Positions 40,051 through 48,113 are shown, numbered from the stretch's first letter. The stretch: 64,000 nucleotides of DNA from Pirellulales bacterium (GCA_020846145.1 JADLEL010000021.1:23378-87377); one strand, 5' to 3'. The notes: generated by a model not told the origin, from the sequence alone. Made by a program: numbers and translations.

Positions 40051-40551
40051 TCATCCTTCATAATTCAGCACCGTGCCCGACTGGGGATCGACCGCCACGC
40101 CGCGGGTGAGTTTGGCGAGGGCTTCGAGGACGATCAACAGCGCGCTGGGATCGAGCATTTCGTCGGCTTCCTCTTCCGCGAACTCCTCGTCGATGCGCTC
40201 GAAGTGCAGCACGTCGAATCGGCCGTCGTAAGTGAGGATGTTCGACAGCGGAAAATCGGGAAACGCTTCCGCGGCCGATTTTTTCAGGTCCTTGACCAGG
40301 TCCGGCGCCTGCTCCAAAACCTCCTCGCCTTCGATGTAGCAGATATCCATCGCGGCGTAATCGTCGGCCGAAATCACGGTCAGCGTCTCGATGCGCCCCT
40401 TGTCGTCGGCCAGCGGATCGACCAGTTCGTACCGGCTGTTGAGCGCGCCGATCGCCTTCACCACGCTGCTCAGCTTCGGCCGCTTCTTCGCGTCGAACAG
40501 CACGAAGTACGTTTCGCGCCAACGGTAGCTTTTGTTTTCGAAGGTGGACAT
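40051..40551 (-). CDS. conserved hypothetical protein
   Basis: 166 residues from MSTFENKSYRW; the in-frame extension upstream is CCCTATCCCC repeat. STFENKSYRWRETYFVLFDA followed by PKLSSVVKAIGALNSRYELV and LTVISADDYAAMDICYIEGE suggests a compact alpha/beta protein. The acidic C-terminal half (DEEFAEEEADEMLDP) includes a helical region. I believe it is a planctomycete-type protein of unknown function. No membrane segment is seen. Confidence 0.7.
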   Translation of the reverse strand: MSTFENKSYRWRETYFVLFDAKKRPKLSSVVKAIGALNSRYELVDPLADDKGRIETLTVISADDYAAMDICYIEGEEVLEQAPDLVKDLKKSAAEAFPDFPLSNILTYDGRFDVLHFERIDEEFAEEEADEMLDPSALLIVLEALAKLTRGVAVDPQSGTVLNYEG

Positions 40552-40643
40552 GGAGAGGGGATAGGGGATAGCGGGTAGGGGGATAGGAAAGGATGAAGCA
40601 TGAAGGCTGTGCAAATCCAATTTCATACTTCATCCTTCATACT

Positions 40644-40865
40644 TCATCCTTTATCTGACATTCCTCCTTGCCACGATTCGAGCGCCTCCAAGGCGGCGTC
40701 GCGTTGCTCGCGGGTAGCCCAAAGCGCCTCGCCGGCGTCGAGCTTCACTTCATACCAGCCTTCCCGCTCGCAGTCTTCGGAGCCGCAATAATGCGGAAGG
40801 TCCGACACCCAAAGAATGCGGTACAAAGGCACGTGCTTGTCGTCGATCAGGCAAAAAAAGGACAT
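40644..40865 (-). CDS. hypothetical protein (73 aa) with CxxxxC
   Basis: Starts MSFFCLIDDKHVPLYRILWV; the upstream in-frame extension is GGCGGAAGG repeat. HYCGSEDCEREGWYEVKLDA contains two Cys five apart, with His, which could bind a metal. The C-terminus is helical. The function is unknown. It follows the 166-residue gene's orientation and may be co-transcribed with it. Confidence 0.6.
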   Translation of the reverse strand: MSFFCLIDDKHVPLYRILWVSDLPHYCGSEDCEREGWYEVKLDAGEALWATREQRDAALEALESWQGGMSDKG

Positions 40866-40875
40866 AAACGCATAG

Positions 40876-41099
40876 GATGAAGCCGGAAGGCGGAAGGGGG
40901 AAGGCGGAAGGATGAAGGCGGAAGGCGGAAGGGGGAAGGATGAATATAAAGACCCTCGTTGAATAAAAACCATAATGTATGTTGCGCTATCAAACTCCTT
41001 ATTGAACTCATTCGCCGATCAATCTTCGTTCGATATCCAGCCGCGGCTAATCCTTCATCCTTCATCCTTCATCCTTCATCCTTCCGCCTTCATCCTTCC
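40876..41099. repeat. GGCGGAAGG / ATCCTTCATCC low-complexity pair
   Basis: GGAAGGCGGAAGGGGGAAGG (40885-40940) and its inverse-type CATCCTTCATCCTTCATCC (41048-41098) surround about 110 bp of unremarkable sequence. The right arm runs right up to the proC stop codon. Confidence 0.65.
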
Positions 41100-41905
41100 T
41101 TCCCGAGTTCGATCGATCTTTTCGTGGCTGCTTCGACGGCGGCGATCAGCGTACCGCGAAGACGGCCGTTCTCCAACGCCTGCAAGCCGGCGATGGTCGT
41201 GCCGCCGGGACTGGCGACGCGGTCCTTCAGCACCGCCGGATGTTCGCCCGTCGCCAGCACCATTTCGGCCGCGCCGCGGACCGTTTGCGCGGCCAAGGCC
41301 GCGGCGATCGCGCGGGGCAAGCCCATCCGCACGCCGGCGTCGCCCAAGGCTTCGATCATCACATAGACGAAAGCCGGGCCGGAGCCGGAAAGGCCGGTTA
41401 CGGCATCCAGCAGTTTCTCCTCGACATGCCACGCGCCGCCGACGGCGCGGAGCAGTTTTTCGACCAGTTCCGCGTCGGCCGCGGTCGCTTTTTCGCCCAA
41501 GGCGAACGCGCAGGCCCCCTGGCCGACCAGGCACGGCGTGTTGGGCATCGCGCGGACGAGCCGCACGTCGCTGCCCAGCCATTGGGCCAACTGCGACAAT
41601 CGCACGCCGGCGGCGACCGATATCACGAGCGCGTCGGCGGGAATTTTGCCCTTCAATCCCCCCGACGCGCCCGCTAGCTGCTGCGGCTTGACGGCCAGAA
41701 ACAAAACGTCGGCCTTTCCCGCCGCCTCGACATTATTTTCGGTAACGTGCCCGCCTGTCGCCTGCGCGAATTGCGACCGCGCGTGCTCGTCGATGTCGGC
41801 CGCCCAAAGGTCCTTCCCCGAAACCAGTCCCGCCCGCACGAACCCCGATCCCAAAGCCGTGGCCATCCGACCCGCGCCGATAAATCCGATCCGCAATCCC
41901 GGCAT
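41090..41905 (-). CDS. proC: pyrroline-5-carboxylate reductase
   Basis: 271 residues. The N-terminal Rossmann motif GFIGAGRMATALGSGF binds NAD(P)H, and ADVLFLAVKPQQ and VRAMPNTPCLVGQGA are conserved. LSGSGPAFVYVMIEALGDAG then GLPRAIAAALAAQTVRGAAE is the signature of the C-terminal dimerisation domain. SPGGTTIAGLQALE closes the family pattern. It catalyses the last step of proline synthesis. It is monocistronic by context. Confidence 0.97.
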   Translation of the reverse strand: MPGLRIGFIGAGRMATALGSGFVRAGLVSGKDLWAADIDEHARSQFAQATGGHVTENNVEAAGKADVLFLAVKPQQLAGASGGLKGKIPADALVISVAAGVRLSQLAQWLGSDVRLVRAMPNTPCLVGQGACAFALGEKATAADAELVEKLLRAVGGAWHVEEKLLDAVTGLSGSGPAFVYVMIEALGDAGVRMGLPRAIAAALAAQTVRGAAEMVLATGEHPAVLKDRVASPGGTTIAGLQALENGRLRGTLIAAVEAATKRSIELGKEG

Positions 41906-42169
41906 ATCAATCCTTTCTCTATTGCCCCATAATAAGTAAGCGAAAAATAGCTGGCAAGGGGGGATGTCAAGAGAAAAAAGGATCGAGGCGAAAGTAATTA
42001 GGAAATTGCATAATTCAGGTAATTTGCAGGGGGGTTGCCAAGAAAAATCGCTCTGGACAGCAAACCCTCAATTTGGGAAACTCCCGCCCCTTGCTTTTCG
42101 CGCGGGCGAATTCCGCCTGAGATTCGTGTAATTGCTTTTCAAGGGAATCTCCTTCAATTGGAGCTGAAT

Positions 42170-42445
42170 ATGGTTGTTTCCAATCCTGCCGGTTCGTGTC
42201 GCAAGCGGCGGACTTTATGGCGAATGCTCGGCGGCTTCGTGCTGGCGGCCGTCATTCCGATTGCCATTGCCGGTTGCTCTTCGCCCGTTCTCCATAAATC
42301 GCCGCAGCAGCAGTTGCCCACCAATCCGTGGATCAAGCCAGCGAAGCCCGAACCCCGCTCGGCGTGGTTCAAGTCGTTGTTTCTTCGGGAAAAGAAGCAG
42401 CCCAAAACGCCCAGCGAGTGGCTCGACCAAGAACGACCGGAGTGA
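42170..42445 (+). CDS. small lipoprotein
   Basis: 91 residues. A long n-region (SNPAGSCRKRRTLWRM) and hydrophobic core lead to the lipobox IAIAGC, then a Lys/Pro-rich mature part ending DQERPE. It resembles the second lipoprotein at 42758 in the first 35 residues (KRRTxWRM-like start, AGC lipobox), so they are probably paralogues. The GGAG upstream serves as a ribosome-binding site. The function is unknown. Confidence 0.75.
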   Translation: MVVSNPAGSCRKRRTLWRMLGGFVLAAVIPIAIAGCSSPVLHKSPQQQLPTNPWIKPAKPEPRSAWFKSLFLREKKQPKTPSEWLDQERPE

Positions 42446-42757
42446 GAAAGAGGGGCTAGAGATCGGGGGCTAGAGATCGGAGATTAGAGATCGGAGATTA
42501 GAGATCGGAGATTAGAGATCGGAGATTAGAGATCGGAGATTAGAGATCGGAGATTAGAGATCGGAGATTAGAGATCGGAGATTAGAGATCGGAGATTTGA
42601 TATAACTGATTTGAACGGAATCGCACCCTGATCTCTAGCCCCCGATCTCTAGCCCCTGATCTCTAGCCCCTGATCTCTAGCCCCTGATCTCTAGCCCCTG
42701 ATCTCTAGCCCCTGATCTCCGGGCACTCCTTCAATTTTTTACCAACGGATAATATCC
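42446..42757. repeat. AGAGATCGGAGATT tandem repeat with inverse arm
   Basis: At least eight 14-bp units (GAGATCGGAGATTA) run from about 42462 to 42598. From about 42633 to 42722 the sequence becomes CTCTAGCCCCTGATCTCTAG-type units, which are partly inverse. The arms can pair into a very large hairpin between the two lipoprotein genes. There are no regular spacers, so this is not a CRISPR array. Confidence 0.85.
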
Positions 42758-42991
42758 ATGATATCAAAGAAACAGGCCGGTTCGAGTCAAAAGCGGCGGA
42801 CTTTCTCGCGGATGCAAAGCGGCATCGTGCTGCTGGCCGTCGGCATCGGACTATTCGCCGGCTGCGCGAACGTGCCCAATCCGGCCAAGCGGCTGGTGAA
42901 CCACGTCAGCACGAAAACGAGCGAAGCCCGCCTGCGCGACAAGGTCGAGAAAGACCAATTCCCCACGGCGCAAGAAGCGGGGCTGGATTGA
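42758..42991 (+). CDS. small lipoprotein, paralogue of the upstream one
   Basis: 77 residues: ISKKQAGSSQKRRTFSRMQS, hydrophobic core, lipobox GLFAGC, then a charged helix (TKTSEARLRDKVEKDQFPTA). Its N-terminal half is similar to the lipoprotein at 42170. The mature parts differ. It is probably anchored in a membrane; the role is unknown. Confidence 0.7.
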   Translation: MISKKQAGSSQKRRTFSRMQSGIVLLAVGIGLFAGCANVPNPAKRLVNHVSTKTSEARLRDKVEKDQFPTAQEAGLD

Positions 42992-43031
42992 AGCGGTGGT
43001 TGTTCCTTCAAGAACGATCCCCTGCCGCACG

Positions 43032-43244
43032 TCAGGCGAAGACCAGCCTCCTGCCCTTCGGTTCGGGAATCGGATCATTGAATTCTTGGGCGGTCTTAAT
43101 CCAAAGCGCCATGGCGTCTTTGATGTTCGCCAAAGTCTCTTCATGCGTGGAGCCATGAGCCATGCAGCCGGGAAGTTCCGGCACTTCCGCTACGAACGAG
43201 GAATCCTCATCGCTCCAATAAATGATGATTTCGTATTTCTCCAT
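43032..43244 (-). CDS. hicB: HicB-family antitoxin
   Basis: 70 residues: MEKYEIIIYWSDEDSSFVAE then VPELPGCMAHGSTHEETLAN is the canonical HicB RNase-H-like fold. In characterised pairs HicB binds and blocks the HicA mRNA interferase. The ATG overlaps the hicA stop by one base (TGATG). The partner gene upstream carries a nonsense mutation, so this antitoxin probably has no active toxin. Confidence 0.92.
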   Translation of the reverse strand: MEKYEIIIYWSDEDSSFVAEVPELPGCMAHGSTHEETLANIKDAMALWIKTAQEFNDPIPEPKGRRLVFA

Positions 43245-43495
43245 CAATGCTCTCCCAACTTGTTCCGAATTATCATTTGTCGGACTTGCTTAACTTGATA
43301 AGGCTTCGCATGATTTCCATCTTTTTGAAGATTGATTTTTTCCGCAACGCCTTCTTTGCGAAAAAGAGGATGACTGCCTTTAATTCGTTCCGTAAAGCCC
43401 AATCGGATCAATAATCCGCATTAATCGATGAAGGAGATATTCGCATCGGCTTGCCCGCCAAGAATTTGTGATATCAGCTTTCCTAAAGTACCCAT
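43244..43495 (-). pseudogene. hicA: HicA toxin gene with an in-frame stop
   Basis: Reading from ATG at 43495 gives MGTLGKLISQILGGQADANI SFID, then TAA at 43423-43421, then an intact continuation CGLLIRLGFTERIKGSHPLF R...NLQKDG...AKPYQVKQVR ending at TGA. LGFxxxxxGSHxxF, the catalytic His region and NLQxDGxxAKPYQV are HicA hallmarks. The 84-codon frame is otherwise uninterrupted. The break falls where homologues have Leu; one base change (TTA or TCA to TAA) explains it. No start downstream of the stop looks usable. Confidence 0.88.
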
Positions 43496-43637
43496 TCCTC
43501 TATTCTAGCTCGCTCCAGATGAGTTTTCAAGATTGGAAAAAAACGTGGAATCCGCTGGAATTTCCGCGACTCCGAGCACGATCGGCTAATCGGTGGATAA
43601 CGACTTCGGCACTTCTTGAAGGTTCCGTCGAGGGAGC

Positions 43638-44633
43638 TTACTTTTGCGAATTCACGAATCGGATCGGCGCGGTGCCGCTGGCTCCCAACACCGAATCGTT
43701 GGCGTTCACGCCCGCCGCCACTTGACCGTTGTCGTTGGTGAAGATGTCGTCCTTCGAGCCGAGCGGCTGGGTCGCGGTGAGGAACTGTACGCCGCCGCCC
43801 TCGAAGAGCACGTTCTGCCCGCGTCCGCCGTGATTCGCGCTTTGCAGATTTGCGCCGCTCATGTTCGGCGCGTCCGACATGATCGCGAAGTCGTCGCGAT
43901 AGAGGTTCTTCGTGGGCTGATACTCGCCGTTGCGGGTATAGCCCAAGTTATAACCGTAGCTCCCGCCCAGCGTGGGCCGCAGATCGACCATTTTGGCGGG
44001 CGAAGTCAGTTCCAATTCTCCGTAAGTGGGCACGCGGAAATCGTTCCGCCGCGCGGCCAAACTCGATTCGGGGCATACCACGCGGTTGACTTCCGTCAAT
44101 AGCCCGTTCTGGGCCAACACGGGAGCGTAAATGCCCGCGGCCGCCAATTTTCCTCGACTCGGCACGCTGGGGAAATATCCGTGATGCGATTGGCTGTAGA
44201 GATTCAGCGCGCCGCCCAACTCGCGGAGATTATCCTGACAGGCCGCCAGATGCGCGTGGAAGCGGCTGTTTTGCACCGCCGGGAAGATCAGCAAGCCCGC
44301 CGCCACCAGCACCGTGGCGGCCATCGCCATGTCGAGCCAACTCATCCGGCCGATCCAACTTGGCGGCACCGGTTCGGGCCGAAGCCGCCCTTTGGCGGGC
44401 GTCGGCGCGGCGCGATGCTCGGCCACGTAGCGGCACGTTCGCGCGGCCAAACCCACCGGCGGCCCGAAGTCTTGCTTCAATGCCGCCAACGGCTCCAATT
44501 GCCGCCGCAAAAGGGTCAATTCCTTTCGACACTCGGGATCGCTCTCCAACTGCGCTTCGATCTCGGCTCGTTCGTCGCTCTCCAATGCTCCGAGCATAAA
44601 GCCCAGCAATTGTTCTCGTGCGGATTCGCTCAT
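43638..44633 (-). CDS. anti-sigma-like membrane protein with H-X9-DG-type C-terminus
   Basis: 331 residues. Residues 1-65 (MSESAREQLLGFMLGALESD ERAEIEAQLESDPECRKEL) look like an anti-sigma N-terminal helical domain. One membrane helix follows (MAMAATVLVAAGLLIFPAV). The extracytoplasmic part resembles DUF1559/pseudopilin-type proteins: CQDNLRELGGALNLYSQSHH and the terminal HGGRGQNVLFEGGGVQF (H-X9-EG, a variant of H-X9-DG). The ECF sigma factor gene lies 185 bp upstream in the same direction. A membrane anti-sigma factor with a pseudopilin-like sensor domain is inferred. Confidence 0.78.
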   Translation of the reverse strand: MSESAREQLLGFMLGALESDERAEIEAQLESDPECRKELTLLRRQLEPLAALKQDFGPPVGLAARTCRYVAEHRAAPTPAKGRLRPEPVPPSWIGRMSWLDMAMAATVLVAAGLLIFPAVQNSRFHAHLAACQDNLRELGGALNLYSQSHHGYFPSVPSRGKLAAAGIYAPVLAQNGLLTEVNRVVCPESSLAARRNDFRVPTYGELELTSPAKMVDLRPTLGGSYGYNLGYTRNGEYQPTKNLYRDDFAIMSDAPNMSGANLQSANHGGRGQNVLFEGGGVQFLTATQPLGSKDDIFTNDNGQVAAGVNANDSVLGASGTAPIRFVNSQK

Positions 44634-44667
44634 GGGTCGAGTAGTTTACATGGGTCGGTTTTTAATG

Positions 44668-44740
44668 CCTCTCCCCAAACTCCCCGCTCCGGTCGCCGAA
44701 CGAAGTTCGGTCGGGAGAGGGGCGGCGGATGAGGGCATGG
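44668..44740. repeat. CTCTCCCC...GGGAGAGGGGCGG element
   Basis: CCTCTCCCCAAACTCCCCGC and TCGGGAGAGGGGCGGCGGAT flank a CGAACGAAGTTCG palindrome. This is a variant of the element in the regulator gene at 13037-13154. It lies between the sigma and anti-sigma genes. Confidence 0.65.
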
Positions 44741-44818
44741 GTGGCTGAAATACGTTTGTCTTGCCGGATTGAGTTATGGATTCTTGGATTTAACGCATCG
44801 TGGCGAATCCGCCGGCGG

Positions 44819-45469
44819 TTACTCCGGCAAATTCACCCGCCCGATCGACGCGCTCAGTTTCTCGATCGCCGCGTGCAACCGGCTTTTCACGGTTCCCACC
44901 GGAATCCCCAAAATATCGGCCGCCTCGCGGTATTTCAAACCCTGAAAATACACCAGCATCACGATCTGCCGGGTTTGCTCCGGCAGGGCATCCACGGCTG
45001 CGCGGATTTGCGTTTGCTGCTCGGCCGATTCCACCGCTTTGCCCGGATCGGCTTCGATCCCGCCCAGCGATTCGACCAACGCGCCCTCCGGGCCTTCGAA
45101 ATCGCGCTGCGCCCGGCGGTCGAGACTGGCCATGCGGTGCCGCTTATTGCGCCGCTGGCAATCGATGGCCTGATTCGTGGCCACCGTGTATAACCAGGGC
45201 CGCACTCTTCGGCCTTCCTCGAACTGATCGCATTTGAGGTGGACTTGCAGGAAAGTCTGTTGAAAAACGTCCTCCGCCATCTCGGCGTCGTTCAGGTAAT
45301 GTCGCAGGTAGCCGTAAAGCTCCTTCTCATACCTCCGAACCAGTTCCTCGAAGGACTCCCGATCCGCCCGAGAGCGGTAAGCAAGCAATAGTTCCTCATC
45401 GGACCGGACGGGCAAGCCGTGGGGGTCGTTGGCACGCGCTTCCAGGTGTTCCATCGTGCCGTATAGCAT
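44819..45469 (-). CDS. ECF RNA polymerase sigma factor
   Basis: 216 residues; M6 (45454) is an alternative start. Region 2 is RYEKELYGYLRHYLNDAEMA followed by EDVFQQTFLQVHLK and RPWLYTVATNQAIDCQRR. Region 4 is ALPEQTRQIVMLVYFQGLKY then REAADILGIPVGTVKSRLH. There is an acidic linker between regions. It probably directs transcription of its own operon and of targets responding to an envelope signal sensed by the downstream anti-sigma protein. No conserved ECF promoter is convincing upstream. Confidence 0.95.
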   Translation of the reverse strand: MLYGTMEHLEARANDPHGLPVRSDEELLLAYRSRADRESFEELVRRYEKELYGYLRHYLNDAEMAEDVFQQTFLQVHLKCDQFEEGRRVRPWLYTVATNQAIDCQRRNKRHRMASLDRRAQRDFEGPEGALVESLGGIEADPGKAVESAEQQTQIRAAVDALPEQTRQIVMLVYFQGLKYREAADILGIPVGTVKSRLHAAIEKLSASIGRVNLPE

Positions 45470-45867
45470 TGATACGTTCCCATAGAGAAAAGTGTTCGAG
45501 CCGGTCGGAATAAATCGACCGGTTATCCGCCGATGTCGCGTGGGAAACCTTTTCTACTACCCAAATTCTACCAATTTTAGCGGAAAATGCGAATTTTTCG
45601 CTCTTTTATTGGGTATTCAGGCTCCTCAAGGCTCGATCGGAGAACGTTTTTCCGTAAGTGCAACTCCTATGCCTAATCGATAAAAACATTAAAACTGCTA
45701 CGCTTCTTAGCCCGATTTCGTTTCAAAAACTCCTATTGGGTAAGATGTTAGTGAGAGTTGCCGCCATAAGTTTTTCCCTTCGGCAAAACGGCATACGATG
45801 TGAAAAGTTTTCAAAATTCCTGCCATACCTTACAAAAACATAAAAATCCCGAAAGAACGCGCGCAAA
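45470..45867. other. AT-rich gene-free region
   Basis: About 400 bp without a supportable gene. A GGTCGGAATAAATCGACCGG palindrome lies at about 45513-45533, upstream of the sigma gene. The rest is AT-rich with short frames only. It probably carries the sigma factor promoter. Confidence 0.5.
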
Positions 45868-45901
45868 AAAAACCCCGCATCAACAACCGGATGCGGGGTA
45901 A
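45868..45901 (-). terminator. intrinsic terminator of the PEP-CTERM gene
   Basis: On the minus strand ACCCCGCATC...GATGCGGGG forms a 9-bp stem with an 8-base loop and is followed by eight T residues (AAAAAAAA on the plus strand, 45865-45872). It lies 27 bp past the stop of the PEP-CTERM gene. Confidence 0.85.
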
Positions 45902-45927
45902 TTAAGTAGTTGCCGAAAAACCAAGGC

Positions 45928-46527
45928 TTAGCGTTTGCGGTGTCGCCAGCCGTAAACGAGGCCCAACGCACCCAAAAGCGACCAAATCACCATCGTCATG
46001 GGTTCCGGAACACCCGGCTGCGGGGGTGGAGGTTCTTCGCCCTCCGTTGTCAGGACCGACTTCGCAAGAGTTACGAGCCATGATCCTCCGCTGGTCGTGT
46101 CGATATCCATCCAAACCTGCAAACCTGCGCTGACTTCGTTAAAGAGCGAGGCAGGAACAGTAAAGTCGGTGTAAGACCAGGTATCATCGGCTCCGGCTAA
46201 CACACCGGGTGGTATGGAAATCCACGCCGCCGTGTCGGTATCCCAGCCAAAAATCAAGTCGTGTTCCCATTGATTAGCCGGTCCGGCATTATCAACGTCA
46301 AAAGCACTGATTTGCAGTTTTGCGGAGGTGATTGTCCCCGCTATAGCACCATGCGTCCATCCCCAATCTTGGTTCATGTCGCGGTAGTAGGGAGAACTGT
46401 ACTTTAAGGAATCGTCCGGGACAAAAAAGCCGGTTGGCGCTTGAACAACATCGATGACAGCGACGGCGATATTGCTCAGCACCAAAGGTAACGCAAGTGC
46501 AAGCAGTAAGATTTTGATTTGTCTCAT
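45928..46527 (-). CDS. PEP-CTERM exported protein
   Basis: 199 residues. The signal peptide is RQIKILLLALALPLVLSNIA. The mature part is beta-rich and Trp/Asp-rich (DMNQDWGWTHGAIAGTITSA). The C-terminus is GVPEPMTMVIWSLLGALGLV followed by YGWRHRKR, a complete PEP-CTERM sorting signal cut by exosortase in other bacteria. The linker EEPPPPQP precedes it. The function is unknown; it is probably a surface or matrix protein. Confidence 0.9.
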   Translation of the reverse strand: MRQIKILLLALALPLVLSNIAVAVIDVVQAPTGFFVPDDSLKYSSPYYRDMNQDWGWTHGAIAGTITSAKLQISAFDVDNAGPANQWEHDLIFGWDTDTAAWISIPPGVLAGADDTWSYTDFTVPASLFNEVSAGLQVWMDIDTTSGGSWLVTLAKSVLTTEGEEPPPPQPGVPEPMTMVIWSLLGALGLVYGWRHRKR

Positions 46528-46827
46528 AAATCTCTCCTTGGGAAAAGCTGATTCCGATCAATTCACCGGCCCGTCCGATGCTGATCTCTATATCCCTATA
46601 GACCCTTTACGACTCATTTCCTGACAATAACGCGCCAGGAATTAAATAATATTTCCAACAAGGGGGTGTATTTCTCTCCTGGGCGTGTTTTTTTAATGCC
46701 GAAGACGATAGTCTGAGAAGTTAAGGCAAACCAGGATAGATGCTAATAACCCATAATAGGGGGTCGATTTCTGGATTTCGAGGGTGGATTCAGCCTTAGC
46801 GCTCGCTGCGGTCGGGCCGATCTTCCG
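46528..46827. other. gene-free region upstream of PEP-CTERM gene
   Basis: About 300 bp. AT-rich in the middle (AATTAAATAATATTTCC) and likely to hold the PEP-CTERM gene promoter. Nothing else is recognisable; CGCTCGCTGCG at 46799-46809 is a short palindrome near the cmk stop. Confidence 0.45.
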
Positions 46828-47481
46828 TCAGTTCCGCATTTTTTCGCGGGCGATCGCTTCCAGCTTTGCGACCACCTCCTCGAGCGACAAGCCGTCGGTG
46901 GGGACCTCGACGGCGTCGGTGGCCGGCAGCAGCGGGCCGACGCGGCGGCCGGCGTCTTCGCGGTCGCGGCGGTTCTGGGCGGCGAGCACTTGCTCGAGCG
47001 TAACCGGTTCGTTTTTCGCCAGCAGTTCGTTCAAGCGGCGGCGGGCCCTTTCCTCCGGTCCGGCGGTGAGGAAGATTTTGCACTCGGCGTCGGGAAAGGC
47101 CACGGTGCCTTGGTCGCGGCCTTCGCTTACGATGTTTTGCCCGGCGGCCGCGCGGCGCTGCAATGCGACCAGTTGCGCGCGGACGGCCGGATTGTCGGCG
47201 GCATAGCGGGTCACGGCGGTAACTTCGGTGGCGCGGACGGCCGCGCTCACGTCCTCGCCGTCGAGGAAGATCCGTTCGCCCTCGACGCGGAGTTCGATTC
47301 GCCCGGCCAGTTCGGCCAAATCGCCGGGCCGATCCCAGTCCAGTCCCTCCCGCATTCCCGACAGGGCCACCGCGCGGTACATGGCCCCGGTATCGAGGAA
47401 GCGAAAGCCCAGCCGCCGCGCGAGCAATTTCGCAACCGAGCTTTTGCCGGCCCCGGCGGGACCGTCGATGGTGATGATCAT
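46828..47481 (-). CDS. cmk: cytidylate kinase
   Basis: 217 residues. The P-loop GPAGAGKSS starts at residue 7. LDTGAMYRAVAL, GRDQGTVAFPDAECKIFLTA and RDREDAGRRVGPLLPA are family motifs; the R-DR-D CMP-binding residues are present. It phosphorylates CMP and dCMP. The length is normal. Upstream (47482-47700) is AT-rich without genes. Confidence 0.96.
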   Translation of the reverse strand: MIITIDGPAGAGKSSVAKLLARRLGFRFLDTGAMYRAVALSGMREGLDWDRPGDLAELAGRIELRVEGERIFLDGEDVSAAVRATEVTAVTRYAADNPAVRAQLVALQRRAAAGQNIVSEGRDQGTVAFPDAECKIFLTAGPEERARRRLNELLAKNEPVTLEQVLAAQNRRDREDAGRRVGPLLPATDAVEVPTDGLSLEEVVAKLEAIAREKMRN

Positions 47482-47700
47482 GCTTAGCGGAACGAAGTAA
47501 GTGTAAGGGGAGGGAAAAGAGGGAAAATGGGGAAAGGGAAAAATAGTTTTTTCTTAAATATGGCAAGAAACAAGCTGAAAACCATTTTCCATTTTTCCTC
47601 TTTCCCCTTTTTCCACTTTACACGATAGGTTACTCCATTCGGCTAAAATGATACGTCTTTATTTCGCGGAAATCTTTTTACGGAAAAAAAAGAAACGCGA

Positions 47701-47824
47701 CTAGTGGTCCGACAAATACAATTTGACAGGTTCATGTCGGGGCGATAGTTGTACTGTCGCCCTAGGGATGGCAGTACAACCGCCATCCCAACAACCTGTA
47801 ATTTTACTGTTGTCGAACCGCTAG
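47701..47824. mobile_element. 124-bp MITE with CTAG-ended inverted repeats
   Basis: The ends CTAGTGGTCCGACAA and TTGTCGAACCGCTAG are 15-bp inverted repeats with two mismatches. Inside are a GGGGCGATAGTTGTACTGTC then GCCC hairpin and a GATGGCAGTACAACCGCCATC hairpin. The core matches 31515-31660, and part of it matches 60301-60337 inside the RNase H-like gene. The outermost CTAG may be the duplicated target. Confidence 0.85.
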
Positions 47825-47983
47825 GGAACATCGTGACGAATATCGGCGGCCGAGTCAAGCCGGAGACCGGCGGCCGGAATTGCTGGCCGCCGCGGCAGGC
47901 CTTTTTTCGAACGGCACAACGTCGAGGCGGTTTACGCGAGTTCCCGCTGCTCGCCGCCAGGTTTTCCCGCGGCTTGAAATAAT
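47825..47983. other. gene-free region
   Basis: No supportable gene. A GCCGGAGACCGGCGGCCGG and GCTGGCCGCCGCGGC block gives overlapping GC-rich hairpins. Confidence 0.45.
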
Positions 47984-48058
47984 CTCTCTACGGCAGGCGC
48001 GGTCCCGGTCTTCTATAAATTGTGGAAATCGGCTAGAATAGCGGTCGCAGATGGCCCC
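47984..48058 (-). pseudogene. vestigial serine recombinase N-terminus
   Basis: The minus-strand frame reads IGAICDRYSSRFPQFIEDRD RACRRE. This matches WAIYARYSSRFQHSIEDQVR SCREW of the fragment at 38852-39136. The DNA is also similar (both share GCTATTCTAGCCGATT). Only about 25 codons remain. It lies directly upstream of, and antisense to, the next gene's start region. Confidence 0.65.
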
Positions 48059-48113
48059 AATCCGGTCGGCAGGATCTGATTTTCGTCCCCACCCCCCTTC
48101 GAAGGAGCGTATA

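Noticed and set aside
42462..42598. Possible CRISPR array
   Set aside because: The 14-bp units are contiguous with no unique spacers, so this is a simple tandem repeat.
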